Assembly (NCBI GenBank): GCA_963575745.1
Contig: CAUYUJ010018896.1
Coordinates: 110,957 to 174,956 of the forward strand
Length of the DNA stretch: 64,000 bases
Source of the DNA: Prorocentrum cordatum
Lineage: Eukaryota; Sar; Dinophyceae; Prorocentrales; Prorocentraceae
Direction: 5' to 3'
Shown piece by piece: positions 29,990 to 40,700 of the stretch; within the stretch, counting starts at the first letter, position 1; the number at the start of each line of letters is the position of its first letter. The notes below the pieces were generated by a model. The model was not told where the DNA came from. It ran no database searches and saw nothing but the letters and a program-made list of their open reading frames with translations. The position numbers were made by a program, and so were the translations under genes.

Positions 29990-30913
29990 ATCAAGCCACA
30001 CGTTGGGTGCTTCGAGCTGCAGTTGGGCGTCTTTCACAATCTTGTTCAGCCGCGTACGCTCGAAGTCTATCAGAATGCAGTGAGACGATTGTCAGAATGG
30101 GTGTCCAGCAGGGGGCTTACATGGTCAGGAGGAACAGATCACATGGACCAGTGGGTCTTCTGGTGGCCGGATCGAGTGGCTGTGGACCGAAGGCCACCCG
30201 CAGGGCCTGGCTGGCAACGCGCTGTCGGCGGTCCAGTTCTTCTTGAGGAAGAAGCGCGTCCTGCCGGCTTCCTGGAGGCTGCTGCGCGCTTGGCAGAACC
30301 TCGAGCTGCCACAGCGCGTGCTGCCACTGCCCGACGCGGTGCTTGCGGCGCTGGCGGCCACGGCGCGGGGCTGGAGCCGCAACGACCTGGCGGCCTTGCT
30401 GGTGCTCGGGTTCGCTGGTTCCATGAGGGCCACCGAGATGCTCACGCTGCGGCGCTGGCAGGTGGCAATCGATGAGGCTAACGCCAGAATCGTCGTTGTC
30501 TTGCCCATCACGAAAAGAGGCTGCGCTTTCATCGTCAGGAAACAGTTGTGATTGATGATGCCTCGGTCACGCGGTTGATAACCGACTTGCTCCGTCACAT
30601 GCCCTCAGATCAGTTGATTTTGGCCACATCCGTGGCAAACTTCAGGACTAAGTTTGATCAGTTGTGCAGTGCAGTAGATTGCCAGCAGTTTATATTCAAA
30701 CCAAATAGCTTGAGACGCGGAGGGGCCACTTCTTTCTCTAGGGGGACAACGAATATGCCTGCGACCCTTGAGAAGGGCAGATGGCAGAACTCCGCCACGG
30801 CTCGGATGTACATAGCCGAGGGCCAGCAGGCCTTGAGTGAAATGCAGTTCTCAGAATCTGGCCTGCGGAGGCTGGAGTTTCTTGGGGGCCTGCTGGCCTA
30901 CGATGTGGCCTAG
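29990..30913 (+). pseudogene. Element 2: tyrosine recombinase (three frames)
   Basis: The integrase of the element, in three consecutive frames. The N-terminal core-binding part is LGVFHNLVQPRTLEVYQNAV, RRLSEWVSSRGLTW (30022-30125). The second frame, from about 30165, reads IEWLWTEGHPQGLAGNALSA, VQFFLRKKRVLPASWRLLRA, and has the first catalytic Arg in LGFAGSMRATEMLTL. After about 30540 the third frame reads ETVVIDDASVTRLITDLL, then PNSLRRGGATSFS (second Arg box), EKGRWQNSATARMYIAEG with the Trp/His position and the nucleophile Tyr, and stops TAG at 30911-30913. It closely follows the usual YR order and is inactive because of two shifts. Confidence 0.8.
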
Positions 30914-31310
30914 CGCGTAGTTTGTGGCTTCAGGGACCTGCCTGTCGGCGAGTTTAAAGGCGGTGAGCCAGTTAGGGAGTCGTGGAAGAGCTCTTTAAGG
31001 GGGTCCTCTCGGCCTCGTCTTGCCTCACCAGCGCCCGGTGTTTTTCCTTCGGGCCGCCGACGGCCGTCTTTTGGGGGGCCCTGGTGTTCCGCGGAGGTAT
31101 CCTGGGGACCATAGGCCTCGAGCGGCCTCGCCTCGCCCGGGGAGGAAACTCGGCCGCTCGGAGCTGGCGACGCTGGCGAAAGGCAGTGCGGGGCGGCGAG
31201 CTCATTGGGGTTCGACCGCCCCGCGTCTCGGCCTTCGAGGCCCGTGCTCGACTGACCTCTGGTGAATGGGGTGGTAAAAGAATCGGGGGGCCCAGGCAGT
31301 GAGAAACATT
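30914..31310. other. Tail of element 2 or flank, no recognised feature
   Basis: GC-rich stretch after the recombinase. No direct repeat matching another part of the element was seen, unlike element 1. Confidence 0.4.
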
Positions 31311-31314
31311 GCTC

Positions 31315-31510
31315 TGTGTGTTGCTATTCATATTGCAAGCTGGTAGCATTGCATCGCATCGCATTGGTTTGCATCGCGTTGCTTCGCATTGCTTTGCATT
31401 AGTTTGCGTTGCTTCGCGTATATTGAACTAGATGGATATGGATTGCACCACCTAAATTGCACCACTTGAATTACACCACGCACCACATGTGATTGCACCA
31501 TCCAGATTGC
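31315..31510 (+). repeat. GCATTGCTTT-type and GATTGCACCA-type short repeats
   Basis: GCATCGCATTGGTTTGCATC-like units to 31425, then degenerate GATTGCACCAC units to 31510. The first part is the same repeat class that precedes element 2. Confidence 0.75.
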
Positions 31511-32648
31511 ACCGCGTCGATTGCAAGACTGCGCTGTTTGACATCCACGCTGGCTAACACTGTTGTCAAGATGTCGATCGATTAGTGCTCGGCCCCAGGG
31601 GGCCTCTCACTGGGTCCCGGGGCCGTCAGATACGAACCCAGGACGTTGCAGCCGGTCCTGAGGGAGAGCCCCAGGCCGTCAGGGGCCCACGCTGCAAACC
31701 AGAGAGTGGCGTCGGGCTCTCGGAATGCGTGCAACATGTTTCGGCCCGCGGCCGGAGATCTCGTCCCGCAGCACCCCCCCCACGTGCTCGTGCTATGGGT
31801 GGCGCGCGCGCAGAACTCTAACCGCGTATGCTCTGTGGCGGGCGCTTGCTGGCCCTGCCGCCTGGGTGACGATGCACTGTTTGATGCTCGTGCTCTCCAT
31901 ATCCTACGATGGGACTCTTGTTTTCCCCGAATATTCCAAGGCGGGGTCCCTGTTAGCATGCAGGCCGCGCCGACTCCTGACCCACCCTCCCTCCCTCACC
32001 TCCGTCCTTCGTTTCCTCCCTCACACTCACACGCACTCACACTCAGACTCACTCACATTCAGACGAACTCAAATTCAGACTCACTCGCACTCAGAGTCGC
32101 TCACACTCAGACTGACTCGTACTCAGACTCACTCATATTCAGACCGCGTCGACTCCTGCCCAACCTACCTCCATTTCCTCGTCCTCACACTCACACTCAC
32201 ACTCACTCATCAGACTCAGGCTCAGTCGTGCTCATACCCACTCATACCCAGACCGACTCACACTCAGACTCACTCATATTCAGACTCACTCATACTCAGG
32301 CTCAGTCACCTCGGTGCCCCCTTCACGACCTGTCATACTCAGACTCACTCTTCATCACTCAGGCTCAACCACATCATTTCCTCAATCAGACTCACCCGCA
32401 CTCAGGATCATGCACGCACACAGAATGCGAGGATGTCTCGAACAATGTCTCACAGGACTCACTCATTCTCACCCAGACTCACTAATATTGAACTTACGCA
32501 TAGTCAGACCCATTCGTATTCAGACCCTCACATACTTAGACTCAGTCACGCTCACTCTCAACCATACCCGGTTCCACTCACACCCAGACTCACTCACAGT
32601 CAGATCACTCACGCTCAGATTCCCCCCAGTCTTTTCTCTGTTAGTGGT

Positions 32649-32840
32649 CCCATGCTCCCTCGCTCTTCCACTTGTGTTTCCCTCGTCTCTCCTGAGAGGT
32701 GCCCAGAGGGGGAGGACGTCACTAAAATCGTCGCTGTCGCCGTTGTCGTTGTCGCGCCCGTCGTCCACGACGACTCGTTCCCACACCTCGTTGCTCACAG
32801 ACAAAGTTTCTCAGCGAGACGCGTGACGGGAGTATGAGAT
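32649..32840 (+). repeat. 190-bp module, copy 1
   Basis: ATGCTCCCTCGCTCTTCCAC, then CGTCTCTCCTGAGAG, then GAGGACGTCACTAAAATCGT and CAGCGAGACGCGTGAC. Other copies start at 35559, 36217 and 38247. Confidence 0.85.
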
Positions 32841-33099
32841 GCCACCCTCCCTCCCTCACCTCCCTCCTCCTCTTCTCCCCTCACACTCAGACTCACTCAC
32901 ATGCAGGCTCACTCATACGCAGACTCACTCACACCGGGACTCATTCGCATTCAGATCTATGCACAGTCAGACTCAGTCACACTCAAGCTCAATCACAGTC
33001 AGACTCACTCACTCACTCACTCACTCACTCACTCACTCACTCACATTCGTATTCATTCGTATTGTTAAGGCCTGACGGCCGGTGCCGCCGACCCTGAAA

Positions 33100-33500
33100 G
33101 ACATCGACGACGACCAGGAGGGGGAGGAGGAGCAGAAGGAGGAGGAGGAGGAGGAGGAGGAGGAGGAGGAGGAGGAGGAGGCGGAGAGAAGGAGAAGGAG
33201 GAGGAGGAGGAGGGGGAGGAGAAGGAGGAGGAAAAGGACTCCCCCCTGGGCCCCCCCCCCCTGGGGAGGAGGACCGGAGGAGGACCGGCGTGGGAGAGGG
33301 GAGGGGGGGGGGAGGAGGACCCCCATGGACGGATGCGTATCTGACTCCCCTCTCCCCCCTGGGACTCCTCCCCACCCGAGGAGGACCGGCGCGCCGGGGA
33401 AGAACCAACGTGGGAGAGGAGGACCCCCAGAGGCGATGCGATTCTGACCCGCCCCCCCCGCCCCCCCCACCCCGGGCCTCCCTCCCCCGGGAAGGGACAA
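33100..33500 (+). repeat. GGA microsatellite and C/G-rich block
   Basis: (GGA)n to 33235, then a segment in which GAGGACCGG(A/C)G and GTGGGAGAGGGGAGG-like blocks repeat (33258-33440). Confidence 0.85.
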
Positions 33501-33837
33501 AGGGAAGGGGCTTCCCTTTGACGTAATGAGGACGTGGATGGAATTCCCTCAAGCTGCGAATCCGTTCCCCGAATGAGGAAGGGTGCTCTCTCCCTCTCTC
33601 TCTCTCTCTCTCTCCCCCGACGGGAGAGGAGGATGGGAAGGAGGGGACGAATGAAGGCTCCCCGTCGACGGGACCGGACAGACACCCCACACACGCCGAC
33701 AGGGTCGGCGGATTCAGAGACACAAGCACAGACGTACACCCATACACACACATACACACTCACTCACTCACACTCAAGCGCATTCAGGTTCGCTCACATT
33801 CAGGCCTTCGTTCGCGCCCAGGTAACGAGGCTGTCTC

Positions 33838-34835
33838 AGGCGATGCGTTGGCTTTGGCACTTTGAGGGGGGGCCGCCAGAGGGGTATTGCACGGGCTCGT
33901 TCCCGTCCGGATTGTGGGAATGTCTCGGGCGGTTTGCTTGCGTGGGTGCTCAACATCCTTTGCTGCCAGAGCAGTTCGCGAGGATGACTCAGGCGAGGCG
34001 CGGGTTTCAGCACTCCGAGAGGGAGCCGCCCGTGGATATTGCACGGGCCCGTTCGCGCCCAGATTGTGCGAATGTGTCAGGCGGTTTGCCTGTTTGGGTG
34101 CTCAACATCATGTGCTGCCAATGCAAATTGTGAGGATGTCTCCGGCGAGGCGCTGGTTCAGCTCTCCAAGAGGGAGCCGCCAGGGGGTATTGCACAGGCC
34201 CGTTCGCGTTCAGATTGTGGGAATGTTTTGGGTGGTTTGCCTGTTTGTGTGCTTAGCATCCTCTGCTTTCAGAACTGATTGTGAGGGTGTCTCAAGCGAG
34301 GCGCTGGTTTCAGCTCCCCAAGGGGGAGCCGCCAGGGGGTATTGCACGGGCCCGCTCGCGTCCAGACAGTGGGGATGTTTTGGGCGGTTTGCCTTTACGC
34401 GCGCTTGATTTGCATTGTGAGGATGTCCTGTCGAGGCGCTGGCGTCAGCACCCCAAGGGGGGAGCCGCCAGGGAGTATTTCACGGGCCCGTTCGCACCCA
34501 GACTGGGAGTATGTGTCAGGCGGTTTGCTCGTTTAGGTGCCGAACATGTTTCGCTATCAGGGCAGATAGTGAGGATGTCTCAGGCTGGGCGTTGGTTTCA
34601 GCACCCCAAGGGGGAGTCGCCAGGGGGTATTGCACGGGCCCGTTCGCGTCCAGATTGTGGGATTGTCTTGGGCGGTTTGCTTGTTCGGGGACCTAACATC
34701 CTGTGTTTCCAGAGCAGATTGTGGGGATGCTTCAGGCGAAGCGCTGGTTTCAGCACTCCAATGGTGGAGCCGCGAGGGCGTTTGGCACGGGCCCGTTCGC
34801 GCTAAGATTGCGGGGATGTCTCAGGCAGTCTGTTT
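33838..34835 (+). repeat. 151-bp satellite, block 1 (seven units)
   Basis: The block GAGGATGTCTCAGGCGAGGCGCTGG starts units near 33833, 33984, 34135, 34285, 34424, 34574 and 34725. Each unit also has GGGGGAGCCGCCAGGGG and GCACGGGCCCGTTCGCG. Spacing is 150-152 bp except for one unit of about 138. Long open frames result (for example 34281-34805), with a repeated peptide of about 50 residues. Confidence 0.9.
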
Positions 34836-35558
34836 GTTTGGCCCCCCCGGGTTTGTTTTCGGTTTCTTGTTACTTAGACGCCTTTGGGCTTCACTTGCTC
34901 ACTCAGTCACTTCCCCCTCTTCCCCACGCAGACTTATTCGCGCTCTGGCTTTCTTGCACTTCTCCTCACCCAGACCCCCATCATCACACTCAGACTCAAC
35001 CGTCGTCAATTCCACTCACACCCAGACTCGCTCATACGTAGTTCCGCTCACAGGCGGACTCGCTCGCACAGATTCGCTCACTTCCAGACGAACTCACACC
35101 CGGACTTACACTCCGATGCATCCACCGTAAGGCTCGCTTATTGTCAAACTCTCATGCGAAGACCCACACTCATTATTTTCATACCCAGACTCACTCACAC
35201 TTAACTAGACCTACTCACGCCCAGACTCACTAACATTCAGATTCGCCCACCCTCATATTCATCGGTAGTCAGACCCACTCTTACCCAGACGCTCTCAGCA
35301 TGATGCCCATAGTCACCAATTCAAACTTACTTACACCCAGTCGCATTCAGACTCACCCACAGTCAGGTTCACCTTCACCAAGAGCCATTCACATTCAAAC
35401 TTAGGCATACTCTGACCCACTCGTATGCAGACCCTCCCATACCCAGACTCAGCCACATTCATTCTCAACCATACCCAGGGTCATTCAGACTCAGAGACAC
35501 CCACATGCAGATCACTCGCGCTAAGATTCCCTCAGTGTTTTCTCTTTTGGTGGCCCCA

Positions 35559-35720
35559 TGCTCCCTCGCTCTTCCACTTGTGCTTCCCTCGTCTCTCCTG
35601 AGGGATGCCCACATGAGGAGGACGTCGCTGAAGTCGCCACTGTCGCCGTCGTCGTCGCGCCTGTCGTCCGCGACGACTCACGCACACACCCATCTGCTCA
35701 CAGACAGTGCGTCACGCGAG
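35559..35720 (+). repeat. 190-bp module, copy 2 (shorter)
   Basis: Same module as 32649, with GAGGATGTCGCTGAAGTCG-like variation. It ends early in CAGACAGTGCGTCACGCGAG. Confidence 0.8.
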
Positions 35721-36216
35721 ACTTTCACTGTACCCCCCTGGTACCCGCCCTCTTCGATTTTCATTGTACCCCCTTGGGGGTACATCTTCCTTATCTGCCA
35801 CGTGCATTTTGTGCAGCCCCCAGAGTATGGGAAGAGAGGACGGATGGAAGGGGGATGGAGAAGGATGGAGCACGAGAGAAATTAGCAGGAGAGGGGCTAG
35901 GAGCAGAAAACACGTGGTAGAACCAGACCCGCAGATCGGGCGGGCAGACCCTAGCGAGCGGGTCGAGAAGGCGGGCCCAGGTGGCCAGGTCGAGCAGGCG
36001 GGTCACTGAAGCGTGAGTCCTGCATGACTCGGCAGGAAGACTCGAGCGATAGCGCAATTCCCAAATAAATCGAGAGAAATGCCAAAGCGAGTGCGTAATT
36101 CCTGGATTCACCCACGCTCACACTCAACCGTACCCAGATTCACTAACACCCAGATTCACTCACACTCAGGTCACTCGTGCCCAGATTCACTCAGTCTTCG
36201 TTCGTTCGGTGGTCGA

Positions 36217-36405
36217 ATGCTCCCTCGCTCGTCCACTTGTGCTCCCTCGTCTCTCCTGAGAGTTGCCCAGGGGAGAGGACGTATCTGAAGTCGTCGCTAT
36301 CGCCGTCGTCGTCATGCCCGTCGTCCACGCCGACTCGCCCTCACACCCAGATGCTCACAGACAGAGTTCCTCAGCGAGCCGTGACAGGATTATGAGATGC
36401 ACATC
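36217..36405 (+). repeat. 190-bp module, copy 3
   Basis: Same module as 32649, ending TATGAGATGCACATCTGGG, an end it shares with copy 4. Confidence 0.8.
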
Positions 36406-36675
36406 TGGGTATATCGGCATCGAGTAAGTATTCAGACAGCGCCGGCTTCTCATCCACTTTCCCTCCCTCACCTCCGTCCTCCACTTCCTCCTTCACACCC
36501 ACAGGTACACACATGCAGACTTAGTTATATTCAGACTTAGTTATATTCAGATTCACTCACATTTAGACTCACTCACATTCAGATTTGTTCACGGTCAGAT
36601 TCACTCAGACCCAATCGCGCACACAGTCAGACTCACCCACTCACATCCAGACTCATTTGCATTCAGAGACACAAG

Positions 36676-36705
36676 CACACACACGCACACACACACGCAC
36701 CCCCC

Positions 36706-36794
<89 letters not shown>
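36676..36794 (+). repeat. (CA)n microsatellite
   Basis: About 60 CA units with a C9 interruption near 36700. Confidence 0.95.
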
Positions 36795-36796
<2 letters not shown>

Positions 36797-36865
36797 ATAA
36801 TCTCACATTCGCTCGCATTCCGAATCGCTCACACTCAGGCGCTCGTTCGCGCTCAGGTATTGGGG

Positions 36866-37435
36866 ATGTCTCAGGCGTGGCGCTGGTTTCAGCATCCCCA
36901 GGGGGAGCCACCAGGGGGTATTTCACGAGCTCGTTCGCGCTCAGACTGTGGACATGTTTCAGGCGGTTTGCCTGCTTGGGTGTTCGACATCCTTGCTTTC
37001 AGGGCAGATTGTGAGGATGTCTCAGGCAGGGAGTTGGTTTCAGCACTCCAAGGGGGAGCCGCCAGGGGATATTGCACGGGCCCGTTCGCTCCGAGATTGT
37101 GTTGATGTCTCAGGCGGTTTGCTTGTTTGGGTGCCCAACATCTTTTTCTGTCAAAGCAGATTGTGTCGATGTCTCGGGCGAGGCGTTCGCTGCAGCACTC
37201 CAGAGGGGAGCCGCCAGGGGATCTAGCACGGGCCCGTTCGCGCCCAGATTGTTTGAATGTCTCGGGTGGTTTGTTCGCTTTGGTGCCCAACATATTCTGC
37301 TGTCGAAGCAGAATGTGACGATGTCTTAGGCCGGACGCTGGATTCAGCACCCCAAGGAGGAGCCGCCAGGTGTATTTCACGGGCCCGTTCGTGCCCAAAA
37401 TCGTGGGGACGTCTCAGCCGGTTTGCCTATTCGGC
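36866..37435 (+). repeat. 151-bp satellite, block 2 (four units)
   Basis: Units start near 36866, 37016, 37168 and 37320 and match block 1. Both blocks end in the same sequence: CGGTTTG, then GGCCCCCC, GGGTTG or GGGTTTG, and TTGCCTAGACGC or TTACTTAGACGC. The blocks were therefore duplicated with their right flank. Confidence 0.9.
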
Positions 37436-38246
37436 CCCCCAGGGTTGTCTGTGGACTTGTGTTGCCTAGACGCTTCTGGGCGTCCTTCATTCATTCGCTT
37501 CCTTGTTTTTTCTCGCTTGACGTATCCACACTCAGGCTTGCACCTCTTCGTTTTTCAGATTCAATCGCCACACTCAGACCTCAAACGTATACACATTCAC
37601 TCATACCTAGAAACACTCATACTTAGACTCAGTCACATTCAGACTCGCCCCAACAGGCTCACTCACATTCGAACTAACTCGCACTCGGATTTATTAGCCC
37701 TCATACCCAGTCTCGTTCATATTTCGTTTTGCCCACATTCAGACTCGTTCACACAGGCTCGCTCACATTCAGGCCAATACACACCCGGACTTACTCACAC
37801 TCAAATGCGCCCGCCTTCAGACTCATTTATGTTCAAGCTCACTCCTATTCAGATTCACGCATATTCAGACTCATATTTATCATACCCATAATCAGATCCA
37901 CTCACAGTCAGACTTGCACACACTCAGACTTACTCACACTCAGATTCACCTACCTTCATATTCACCCCTCATGAGATTCACGTGTATTCAGACCCCATCC
38001 GGGCCAGACTCGAGCTCATCAACTCATCAGACGCATTCACACAGACTCTTCCACACTCAGACTCACTTTCAGCCAGACCCTGACGTAATCAGGTTTACGC
38101 GTGCCCAGACCCACTCGTATTCAGATCCTCCCGTACCTCGCACAATTCAAAGTCACACTCAACCGTGCCCGGATTTCTTCACACTCAGACTCACTCACAC
38201 TCAAATCGTTCACGCCGAGATTGCCTCTGTTTTTTGTGATACAATG

Positions 38247-38440
38247 CTCCCTCGCTCTTCCATTTGTGCTTCCCTCGTCTCTCCTGACAGATGCCCAGAG
38301 GAAGAGGACGTCACTGAAATCGTCGCTTTAGCCGTCGTCGTTGTCACGCCCGTCATCCACGCTGAGTCGCTCCCACACTCTGATGCTCATAGACAGAGTT
38401 TCCCAGCGAGACGTGACAGGAGTATGAGATGCACATGTGG
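38247..38440 (+). repeat. 190-bp module, copy 4
   Basis: Same module as 32649, ending TATGAGATGCACATGTGGGG. It marks the right end of the higher-order region. Confidence 0.8.
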
Positions 38441-38512
38441 GGATGTCCGCGTCGAGAAATTATGTATTCATGTCGAGCGCGCGCCACCAAATAAGGCCAG
38501 TGGTAGTAGTAC

Positions 38513-38689
38513 CCCTGAGACCCGGCGTTGCAACAGAAGTTCTGACATCGCGATGAATCACGACCAAAGTTTTGGTCTCCATCTGTCTGCAGCATCTTTT
38601 CGAGCCGGATCGATCGGTGATGGTCCCGTGGCCCGTATACCCGGGCGAGAGCGCCCGTTGTGAAAAAATGCAACACCCAAGTCTCAGGG
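38513..38689 (+). mobile_element. CCCTGAGATC-family TIR element, copy 3
   Basis: CCCTGAGACCCGGCGTTGCA at the left, GCAACACCCAAGTCTCAGGG at the right, 177 bp. GAGCCGGATCGATCGG is in the interior. Confidence 0.8.
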
Positions 38690-38796
38690 ATGCCCTTCTG
38701 CGCCCTATGCTCGGGCGTGCTAGCCCAGTCATCCTTCGCTCCCGTTTTTTTTCCGATCTGGGCAACGTCCCTGGGACCAGTTGTTCATCCTCAGTA

Positions 38797-38974
38797 CTCC
38801 AGATTTCGTAGTAAAGGGAGGGGGGTCTCATTTTTGGGGGGGTCTCTTCCAGGCTATCTTGGAGGGCCTGGGGGGTCTGGGGACGATGTTTTGGAGGGTT
38901 CTCCCACGGGGGGGGTCTGAAATGGCTTGTCTTGGAGGGTCCAGACCCCCTCCCTTTTATTACGAAATCTGGAG
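38797..38974. mobile_element. CTCCAGATTTCG TIR element with TA target duplication
   Basis: A 178-bp element with imperfect TIRs of about 32 bp starting CTCCAGATTTCGTA and ending TACGAAATCTGGAG, flanked by TA on each side (38795-38796, 38975-38976). CTCC ends with TA duplication are typical of Stowaway-type Tc1/mariner MITEs. The interior repeats TCTTGGAGGG and GGGGGGTCT. Confidence 0.8.
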
Positions 38975-39082
38975 TAGTTGTTCGACGGCCCCGCGGCCCG
39001 GTAAGGGCCCGGAACGGCCGCAGACGATCCGACTGCGTCCGAGGCGCCAGATGTCTGCCGCCTCCCTGCCTTGTCCACCCGG

Positions 39083-39168
39083 AGGTCCGACGCTGCAGAA
39101 CAATGGCAGCATCGGAAAAAATCACGACGAGAGTCCCCGTCCCCATCTTTTCTCGTTTTTGTCCGAGC
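39083..39168 (+). repeat. CCCTGAGATC-family, truncated copy
   Basis: GAGGTCCGACGCTGCAG to GTTTTTGTCCGAGCC matches the left half of the full copy that follows in tandem. Confidence 0.75.
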
Positions 39169-39343
39169 CCATGAGATCCGACGCTGCGGAAAAATTGGCA
39201 GCATCGGACAAAAATCACGACGAGAGTCCCCGTCCCCATCTTTTCTCGTTTTTTCCGAGCCGGATCGATCTGGGAGGGCCACGGGGCCCGAAAGGGAGCG
39301 ACAATGCCCGCTGTGAAAACATCGCGACGCCAGGATTTCAGGG
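39169..39343 (+). mobile_element. CCCTGAGATC-family TIR element, copy 4
   Basis: CCATGAGATCCGACGCTGC at the left, GCGACGCCAGGATTTCAGGG at the right, 175 bp. It follows a truncated copy of its own left half, so a tandem partial duplication arose here. Confidence 0.8.
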
Positions 39344-39394
39344 ACGGGCGCGATCGCGATTACAAACACACGGGCTCCAAGAGGCGCGCCGGCG

Positions 39395-39545
39395 CAAAAA
39401 ACCAAAGAGGCGTAAGAAGCCGAAGGGGCGCCGAAGACCGACGGGGCGCCGAAGATCGCAGGGAAGCCCCAGACCAACGGGGAGGCGAAAACCAAGGGCG
39501 GCGCCGAAGCCAACAGGGCGCCGAAAGCCAAAGGGCGCCGGTGAG
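39395..39545 (+). repeat. Short GGCGCCGAAG-type tandem repeat
   Basis: Imperfect units of 12-15 bp around GGGGCGCCGAAGACC. The open frames encode Arg/Lys/Pro repeats and I do not regard them as genes. Confidence 0.75.
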
Positions 39546-39740
39546 CAAATGGCGAGATCGGCCCCGGGGCCGACGAGGGGCTCCAGGTCCCAATGGGCCG
39601 TCAGGGGCTCCCTCGGGCGCCCCGCGGACTCGCCCTGCACAGCGCCAGGAGCTCCCTAGTGGCACTGGCAGGTGCCGTTGAAGTCGGGCACGCTCGTCTA
39701 CAGGAGGAAGAGATAAAGATAGTCAAAGCATGGTCTGATC

Positions 39741-39890
39741 CTCAGGAGGATGAGGATGAGGATGAGGATGAGGATGAGGATGGGGAGCAGGAGGAGGAGG
39801 AGGAGGAGGAGGAGGAGGAGGAGGAGCGAACGTCCCCAAGGAGGAGGAGGAGGAGGAGGAGGAGGAGGAGGAGGAGGATTGCAATGTAGT
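39741..39890 (+). repeat. (GGATGA)n and (GGA)n
   Basis: Five to six GGATGA units followed by two GGA arrays. Confidence 0.95.
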
Positions 39891-39911
39891 GCTGATGCCC
39901 TTAAGGGTCGG

Positions 39912-40095
39912 CACAACCCCTGGACCAGCTTCTCTTCCTGGACCGACCCTCCGAAGAATCGACCCAATCCCCTGGACCGGCTTCTCCTCCTGAATCGTTT
40001 CTTGATTGTCCCAGGGCCGGGCGAGGGCCCCCAGGTTGACATTAACGAGAAACCTCCCGTCGTGATCTTTCCACAGCGTAAGAGGGTCTGAGAAC
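39912..40095 (-). repeat. Family 2 dispersed repeat, copy h (partly duplicated)
   Basis: Reverse orientation. CCCCTGGACCAGCTTCTC is followed 60 bp later by CCCCTGGACCGGCTTCTCCT, so the end is duplicated. Then CTGAATCGTTTCTTGATTG, GGGCCGGGCGAGGGCC and CGTCGTGATCTTTCCACAGC. Confidence 0.75.
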
Positions 40096-40309
40096 CCGGG
40101 TTCCGTCGAAGTCTCGGAGGGGCGTCCTGCTTTGTCCAAGCCCCCGCCTGCGGCATCCCGGCTCTCCCAGCTCGCCCTCCGCGCGTGCGGGCCGCTGGGC
40201 TACGCCTGCCGGCCGCGCCTCGCAGCCGAGGCGGCGCCCGCGGGCTGAGGCGCCCGCGGCGCCGCGCGCCGGGCGCCGCTGCCGAGCACTGCCGAAGACG
40301 CAGGGGCCC

Positions 40310-40700
40310 TTCGCGGGGCCGCCCCTCGGAGAGCCCTGCGCGGGGCCCCTCGGAGGGCCCCCCTCGCAGGGCCCCCCTCGGAGGGCTCCCCTTCGGAGGG
40401 CTCCCCCTTCGGAGGACCCCCCGTCTGCGCCCCTCGGGGGGCTCCTCGAGGGAGGGGGGCCTTCGCGGGGCCCCCAGCAGCGCCTCCCTCGGAGGGCCCC
40501 CAGGGGGTCGGCGGCTCCTGGGGTCGGCGGCCCGGGGGCGCGAAGCGGGTGAGAAATGATCCGCGGCAGGCCGCGTCCTCTCTTATGCCAGTGTGTGTGT
40601 TGTCCTTTCTGCTCCCTTCTTTCCGCTGCCGTTGCCGTTGCCCCCCCCTTCTTTCCGCTGCCGTTGCCGTTGCCCCCCCCTTCTTTCCCCCTTTTCCCTT
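40310..40700 (+). repeat. CCCCTCGGAGGGC tandem and CTGCCGTTGCCGTTG duplication
   Basis: About ten imperfect CCCTCGGAGGGCCC units (40322-40450) and a 32-bp duplication with TTCTTTCCGCTGCCGTTGCC (40618, 40650). Confidence 0.8.

Larger units (their letters stand above)
31960..38450 (+). repeat. Higher-order repeat region (16-bp, 151-bp and 190-bp units)
   Basis: Arrays of a 16-bp unit (CTCAGACTCACTCAYA) lie at about 32020-32620, 32880-33060, 34960-35520, 36110-36200, 36500-36670 and 37530-38220. Between them lie two blocks of a 151-bp satellite and four copies of a 190-bp module. The order array, module, array, satellite, array, module recurs, so the whole is a degenerate higher-order repeat rather than genes. 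Confidence 0.85.

Noticed and set aside
36601-36800. Cys/Val repeat ORF on the minus strand.
   Set aside because: It is the (CA)n microsatellite.
39338-39665. Basic Arg/Pro protein or its complement.
   Set aside because: Encoded by short GGCGCCGAAG tandem repeats; no non-repetitive domain.
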